This document shows positions 22,406-24,757 of a stretch of 24,757 nucleotides of DNA, one piece after another. The notes under the pieces were generated by a model, which worked only from the letters and a program-made list of their open reading frames with translations, searched no databases and had not been told where the DNA came from. The stretch's first letter is position 1; every line of letters starts with the position of its first letter. The stretch spans positions 1-24,757 of the forward strand of contig JACQEF010000014.1 in assembly GCA_016200745.1 (NCBI GenBank), written 5' to 3'. This stretch comes from Chloroflexota bacterium. GTDB lineage: Bacteria; Chloroflexota; Limnocylindria; Limnocylindrales; CSP1-4. The position numbers were made by a program, and so were the translations under genes.

Positions 22406-23050
22406 TCAGGGTCGCCGCGCCACGAGCAGGAAGACCGGGAAGCGTCGCGACTCGTGTTCGACCTGGGTGGCGGTCCGGAACCCGACATCCACGAAACCGG
22501 CCGCCCGCGCCAACCCGGCGAGGGCGTCGCGATCGAAGCCGTGATGGTGGATCCCCTCCGTGTCGGCCTCGTGGAACGAGCCGTCCTCGGTGTCCAGGTC
22601 GGCGAGCGCGATCCACCCGCCAGGCCGCAACAACCCGAAGATGGCGGCCATCGCCGCCGGCGTGTTCTCGACGTGGTGGAGCACGAGCATGGACACGGCC
22701 AGGTCGAATGGCTCGCCCGGCGGCGGGTCCGCCGTCAGGTCGAACCGGACGGCGCTCACCCGTCCATCGCCCACCGCCGCGATCTTGTCCCGTGCGACCG
22801 CGAGCATCCCGCCGGACGGCTCGGCGAGGACCAGCTCGCCGACGTCGCCCAGGAGCGCCAGGCCGAGCAGGCCGGTCCCGGCGCCGATGTCGATCAGTCG
22901 CGTGTCCGCACGCAGCGGCACGCTGGCCCGGACCGCCGCGGCGACCTGCTCGGCACGCTCGCGGCGTTCCGGGGTGTCCCAGTCCGGGGCACGCTCGTCA
23001 AAGGAGGTCGCGTGCCCGTGGTCGCGCGCCGGCTCGTCGAACGAGGTCAC
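22406..23050 (-). CDS. SAM-dependent class I methyltransferase
   Basis: The 214-residue protein has the class I fold: RLIDIGAGTGLLGLALL (SAM-binding glycine motif), LVLAEPSGGMLAVARDKI, FDLAVSMLVLHHVENTPAAM and LRPGGWIALADLDTEDGSFH. The LHHV and DLDTEDGSFH strings recall methyltransferases with small-molecule substrates, but the substrate is not readable. GTG 23050 is the likely start; the frame is open to 23101. The N-terminus contains an imperfect duplication, HVTSFDEPARD then HATSFDERAPD, so the ancestral start may have been at the second copy. It lies 72 bases downstream of dnaK, separated by a hairpin, and is convergent with the plus-strand membrane gene. Confidence 0.9.
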   Translation of the reverse strand: MTSFDEPARDHGHATSFDERAPDWDTPERRERAEQVAAAVRASVPLRADTRLIDIGAGTGLLGLALLGDVGELVLAEPSGGMLAVARDKIAAVGDGRVSAVRFDLTADPPPGEPFDLAVSMLVLHHVENTPAAMAAIFGLLRPGGWIALADLDTEDGSFHEADTEGIHHHGFDRDALAGLARAAGFVDVGFRTATQVEHESRRFPVFLLVARRP

Positions 23051-23102
23051 GTGGCCATCACATCCCTGCGCAACACCGGAGCGTCGCCGTCCTCGCGCCA
23101 CG

Positions 23103-23118
23103 CGGGGCCGCCGCCCCG
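23103..23118. terminator. GC hairpin after dnaK
   Basis: CGGGGC (23103-23108) and GCCCCG (23113-23118) form a perfect six-base-pair stem with loop CGCC, four bases past the dnaK stop. It may end the dnaK transcript before the methyltransferase gene. There is no T-run. Confidence 0.5.
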
Positions 23119-23122
23119 AGGC

Positions 23123-24757
<1,635 letters not shown>

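Overview
The window is high-GC, gene-dense bacterial DNA. Nearly every 1-kb stretch carries long antisense shadow frames, as expected at about 70% GC. The gene set (7TM-HD phosphohydrolase, UDGb-type uracil-DNA glycosylase, LLM flavin/F420-type oxidoreductase, menaquinone-type methyltransferase and prenyltransferase, frequent GTG/TTG starts) suggests a chloroflexotal genome, perhaps near the Limnocylindria/Ellin6529 group. That placement is inference from gene content, not a phylogeny. No rRNA, tRNA, CRISPR array, transposase or integrase was seen.

Left part (1-10149, mostly minus strand): ybeY, pgpH, yqeY and rpsU, read from right to left as rpsU-yqeY-pgpH-ybeY, keep the order of the Bacillus rpsU-yqeY-...-phoH-yqfF-ybeY region but without phoH. 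A plus-strand long-chain acyl-CoA ligase sits next to a truncated and frameshifted remnant of an HTH/nuclease-like gene. Then come a lipoprotein, a HIT protein and a small membrane gene that appears frameshifted, then prmA, dnaJ and a uracil-DNA glycosylase. dnaJ-prmA and rpsU-yqeY belong to the same ancestral neighbourhood as dnaK, but dnaK lies at the far right end (23123 to the window edge), about 13.7 kb from dnaJ.

Middle (10199-15859, minus): an ABC-2 exporter (ATPase plus two permeases) precedes the glycosylase. Next is a region of visibly lower GC (12.8-15.9 kb) holding secreted or lipid-anchored proteins of unknown role, one with a beta/gamma-crystallin-like domain, a small membrane protein, and a secreted-protein reading frame broken by an amber stop. 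It looks like an accessory region.

Right part (16136-22373, plus): a two-component system, with a histidine kinase carrying a PDZ-like extracytoplasmic segment and a NarL-type regulator, is followed tail-to-tail by menG. Divergent from menG, across a promoter region with concentric inverted repeats, lies a single 700-residue gene that fuses an LLM-class oxidoreductase to a UbiA/MenA-type prenyltransferase. It is translationally coupled to a CPBP intramembrane protease and an unknown membrane protein. This fusion with its neighbours is the most interesting system in the window and is probably linked to menaquinone or another prenylated lipid. The window closes with a SAM methyltransferase and the C-terminal 544 residues of dnaK.
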